Below are positions 60,550-64,000 of a stretch of DNA of 64,000 bases, in pieces (position 1 is the first letter of the stretch; every line of letters starts with the position of its first letter). Under the pieces are notes generated by a model, which searched no databases, was not told the origin of the DNA, and saw only the letters and a list, made by a program, of their open reading frames with translations. Source of the stretch: Trichoplax adhaerens (Eukaryota; Placozoa; Uniplacotomia; Trichoplacea; Trichoplacidae); the NCBI RefSeq assembly GCF_000150275.1, contig NW_002060969.1, forward strand, positions 310,943 through 374,942, given 5' to 3'. A program made the translations under genes and the position numbers.

Positions 60550-61943
60550 TCCACAGATTCCATGTGCTGTACTATCCACTCACTCTCTCAGTAGTCACAC
60601 AGATGAGTACTTTCGGATCCAATGCTATTGCAAACTTTGCGTTTAATTAATTAAGGAACTCCTATCAGCGACTTCTGCTCGTATTACACTAGCGACATCT
60701 TAAAAAATGTACAGTACTTCAGCTTAACACGTACTGTACAGTATACAGATAATACAGTACTGTAAAAGAAAGAAAAATGACTACAGTACAGTAGACTGAT
60801 ACTGTACTGTAAGTTACAGTACTGTAGTTACAGAGTTACAGTACAGTACTGTACAGTACAGTACAGTACTGTACAGTACACGTAATCTTCTGTACTATGT
60901 ACTGTACAGTACAGTACATTGTACAGTACTGTACTGTACAGATTACGGGATTTGAAGTCAAGTACTGTACTGTACGGCATCAGAGATTTTAAGATTTGGA
61001 AAACAAAATCAACGCACTGTACACTGTACAGTGTACGGTACATGTACTGTACAGTACAGTACTTTGATTTCGTTTTCCAAATCTTAAAATCTCCAATAGA
61101 AGCAGAAGGAATGAAAACGAATTGCCTATATTAAGCATTAATATTTTGATCAAATTTTTTTGATAACTACTAAACTATACATAATTAATTAACAAGCCTA
61201 TCACCGATTTACTTACCTATCATTTGTCTGCGCAGGATACTATAAGGTAGCTACAATGCATTAGAATACTAACCGACGGTAATCAATAAATGCCAAATTA
61301 AGGACCCTGCTGTACACTGTACCGTAGACCGTAGCTTGCCATCGTGTAAAAAAAGCCTAATTTTGATCATTCCGATTCTCTTAATTTTTCATTGTATCTA
61401 TTTAATCCTAAGTTATATTTGAACGTTTATCATTGTGATCTTGGCGTAGTATTAGCTAAGTACTGTGTGTATTGCATATTACTCTATCGCAATAGCTCTG
61501 CTAATTAGCTCTTGAGTCTTGACTGCATTCACTCGAATTTACCACTGGTCAAGTCAATTAAACTAAATAAATCATCAGTTTCTCGACCACTACTGTACCT
61601 GCCGTCCTGCCTAATATCACTGTAAGTCTGCTGATAGTAATATAATTTTCTAGAATACAGTAGCATCATTAGTTCACCAAAATATCACGATTGCTAAAAC
61701 TATGGTTAAACTCATTCAGTAAGGCGACGGGGACAAATATCTGATAATTTTGGCACTAATTACGAAATTGTTACAGTACCTAATACCTTGATATAATGTT
61801 GGTCTTCGAAGCTAACATAGCACTATAAAATTTAAATTTATGTAAAATACTAGTTCGTATTATTAAAAGATTATTAGTCGTGTTTTATTGTACTCCTGGC
61901 TAAAATTATTCTCAAACTTAGATTCGTACAGTATACGACAAAA
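60550..61943. other. Divergent gap CIAO3/WIP
   Basis: 1.4 kb between two start codons, with a dense TACTG array and a long inverted repeat in its left half and no repeat near the WIP start. No exon seen. It should hold both promoters. Confidence 0.65.
60712..61065. repeat. TACTG/CAGTA array with 29-bp inverted repeat
   Basis: Long mixed array with dozens of units. Near its right end, 60984-61012 (AGATTTTAAGATTTGG...) pairs with 61064-61092 with one mismatch in 29, enclosing a smaller palindrome ACACTGTACAGTGT. The arms are not pentamer repeat, so this may be a hairpin element inserted in or captured by the array. Confidence 0.9.
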
Positions 61944-63617
61944 ATGGTTCCTCCGCCACCTCCCCCTCCACCGCCACCACCTTCAGGATCTGTCCCGAAC
62001 ATTGCGTCGTCCAAGTTGCTAAATCCTTCTGGAGAAGTTACACACTCAACCTCAGCTAAGCCAGACGAAAGTCGCAATTCACTACTTTCATCTATTCGTG
62101 CTGGAAAGCAGTTAAGGAAGACAACGACAGTTGATAAAAGTGGTCCGCTTCTGCCAAAAAGTACGGTAGTGACATAGTATTTCAGTTGTATTATTATCGT
62201 TATCAATAGCTTATTATTACAAATATGAAAGTTATGAGGCAAGAAATACACACGTCGTGATACCATAATTGCAATGACTGGTTGGAAGTACTACACTGTA
62301 CTGTATGTTTGTGTTCTAACTTGTGATTACTCAAAATACTTAATTTTCGAAGAACAAACAAGCTCGGATTCAGGGAGTCGTACGGATCAAGTTAGTTCCC
62401 GTGGCCCTGCAAATCTTGGTGGGTTATTTGCAGGTGGAATGCCGAGTCTGAGACCAACAAATAGCCGCTTTTCATCGGCTGCTAATACAGGTTTGGCTAT
62501 TAATAAAATCGTGTTTATTTATAAACAGCTCAAGATATCGATGTATTTGACTAACCACTTAGTTATTAGTTGCTTCTTTAAAGTTGTAATAGCACCGGTA
62601 TCATTGGAAATTTGTTACTTATTCAATCGCTGTTGCATTCCGTTTCATAGGTAAGCCTACAAGCGATCAGCCGCCGTTCATGAAATTTCCGTCAAGATCA
62701 TCTGACCAAATTTCAGTAAACCAGACAATTGGAACGGATAATAAATCTCAGGTAATTGAATTAATTATTATGTGCAATTACTTGACTACATAATGACCGT
62801 TCCAAACAATTTTTAGTTAAAGACAGCACTACAGAAGTTCTAACATGCAGGTTATTTCATTCTATAGTGAACATACTTGAATGCACTTAGGAAACAATCT
62901 TCTTCATTATTCAGGTTCCACACTTCTCTAATAGATCCGCCATTGAGTCACAATCAGCGACTCCAGCGACAAGAATTCAACGTAATCGCCCTAGTGAAAT
63001 ATCGTCAACATCTCAACAAACTGTAAGTGAGCCATCCAATATAGCGTCTACAATGCCATCATTTTCGTTACCTGATAGAATTCCAATGAATTCTGGAAGT
63101 TTCATGACATTTGAAGGTATCCAGAAACGTTATCGATTTAGATGATCATAGTAGCTGTTTATATTGCGTATTACAATATTACTATTTCTGGATTTGTAAC
63201 CTATACTCCGTAACTTTGATATTTGCAAGCGAGTTTCGAATCACGTTTTACTTTTCAAGCCGAGCTGCCACCGTCTGAACCATTTAATCCAAATTTATCG
63301 AAAAATTATCCCAGTAAAAAAGAAAAAGAAAAGAGTAAATCTTTACGAACAGATTAATTTACCGCTAAGTATAAGAATCATAATTCTATCTGTAACTAAT
63401 TATGTATTTACTACTATTTGTTGCAGCGAAATCTAAGGCACCTCTTCCTCCAAAAAATCACCATGATTTGAAAGAGACTTTCCGTGCACCAACGAGAGCA
63501 GCCCCGGATAGACCTGCGCCATTTCCTCCAGCAACAACTCGACCTGCTCCAGACAGGCCACCACCACCACGACCTAGTTCAAGACCCCCACCTCCGCCGC
63601 CTCCTAGGAAGAAATAA
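61944..63617 (+). CDS. WIPF: WASP-interacting protein (WIP/verprolin) family
   Basis: Scaffold that binds actin and WASP/N-WASP and controls Arp2/3-driven actin assembly. Six exons in phase: 61944-62160, 62353-62490, 62651-62751, 62915-63116, 63240-63334 and 63427-63617. Exon 1 has a poly-proline start (M-V then 11 prolines) and a WH2 actin-binding motif, SLLSSIRAGKQLRKTTTVDK. Exon 2 has NLGGLFAGGMPSLRP, typical of WIP. Exon 5 has the WASP-binding motif FESRFTFQAELPPSEPF then NLSKNYPSK. Exon 6 is rich in PAPDRPxP and poly-proline, with SH3/profilin-type ligands, and ends PPPRKK. If the last splice is not used, exon 5 reads on to a stop at 63357 (ending SLRTD). Total about 315 residues, shorter than vertebrate WIP (about 500). 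Which of WIPF1, 2 or 3 it matches cannot be told. Confidence 0.9.
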
Positions 63618-64000
63618 GGCTATCATTGATACGTTTTAATGACCTAGATATATATCAGGATACTGATGTTACACTATAGATGAATTGATTAATTATATTT
63701 ATAATTATCTGTCAATTGGACTAAATTTTATATGCTTATAGTTGACTTTCTTATAAAAATATAGTAATATTGGTTTATAAATCTCTAGAACATTGCTTAA
63801 GAGTATGAGAACGCTTTTATATAAACTACAATTAATAAATGAGAGTCCCTCCCTTCATTCATTCAATAATAATTATCAGATACTTCTCACTGTAAAAAAT
63901 CTTTTATTAATGGGACTTGTTTATTATCATTCTGTTCAATCGTTCTATCATATCGATAAAATTTTCGTTCGTTTAGTTACTTAGACGTGCATATAAAATT
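63618..64000. other. 3' flank of the WIP gene
   Basis: AT-rich downstream sequence, probably 3' untranslated region and spacer, with AATAAA-type words (for example near 63835). The 63-codon frame at 63793 has no supporting feature. Confidence 0.5.

Noticed and set aside
60828-61134. Open frames on both strands in the CIAO3/WIP gap
   Set aside because: Array and inverted-repeat read-through.
61874-62266. 130-residue minus-strand frame with a poly-glycine run
   Set aside because: It is antisense to the poly-proline exon of the WIP gene.

Overview
This window is nuclear DNA from a eukaryote, almost certainly an animal. It is AT-rich. Genes lie on both strands and are split by many small GT-AG introns, often 50-500 bp. 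The recognisable proteins are animal or general eukaryotic ones: an IRAG/LRMP/KASH5-type nuclear-envelope protein, TTLL1, PSMD13, CIMAP1 (ODF3), ACTR6, thioredoxin, CIAO3 (NARFL) and a WASP-interacting protein. Gene density is about one gene per 6 kb. That suits a compact-genome, perhaps early-branching animal such as a sponge or placozoan, but the species cannot be named from the sequence alone.

Layout, left to right: 1-6.0 kb has no gene found and carries TACTG-type repeats. 6.0-21.5 kb (+) holds a long EF-hand/coiled-coil/IRAG-domain/transmembrane gene. 23.0-30.0 kb (+) is TTLL1. 30.9-34.5 kb (-) is PSMD13. 36.4-37.0 kb (+) is a small unknown protein. 37.6-41.6 kb (+) is an unknown protein with a long charged coiled coil. 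43.5-45.1 kb (-) is CIMAP1. 47.1-51.4 kb (+) is ACTR6. 52.9-53.7 kb (-) is thioredoxin. 56.0-60.5 kb (-) is CIAO3. 61.9-63.6 kb (+) is a WIP/verprolin family gene.

The genes are not an operon. They form a mosaic of divergent and convergent pairs: PSMD13 with the 36.4 kb gene, CIMAP1 with ACTR6, and CIAO3 with WIP are divergent. Several have microtubule or cilium roles (TTLL1, CIMAP1 and possibly the KASH-type protein, which would tether nucleus to microtubules). The rest are housekeeping (proteasome lid, chromatin remodelling, redox, cytosolic Fe-S assembly, actin nucleation).

The most unusual non-coding feature is a family of pentanucleotide (TACTG/CAGTA) arrays. They repeatedly flip orientation and so build palindromes such as TACTGTACAGTA. 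They are concentrated in divergent (5'-5') intergenic regions and large introns, and are sparse in the convergent 3'-3' gaps. The most unusual protein feature is one gene that joins a KASH5-like EF-hand head, an IRAG/LRMP domain and a C-terminal membrane anchor ending in a proline-rich KASH-like tail. Exon boundaries were read by eye from splice sites, reading phase and remembered family conservation; no search or gene finder was run.
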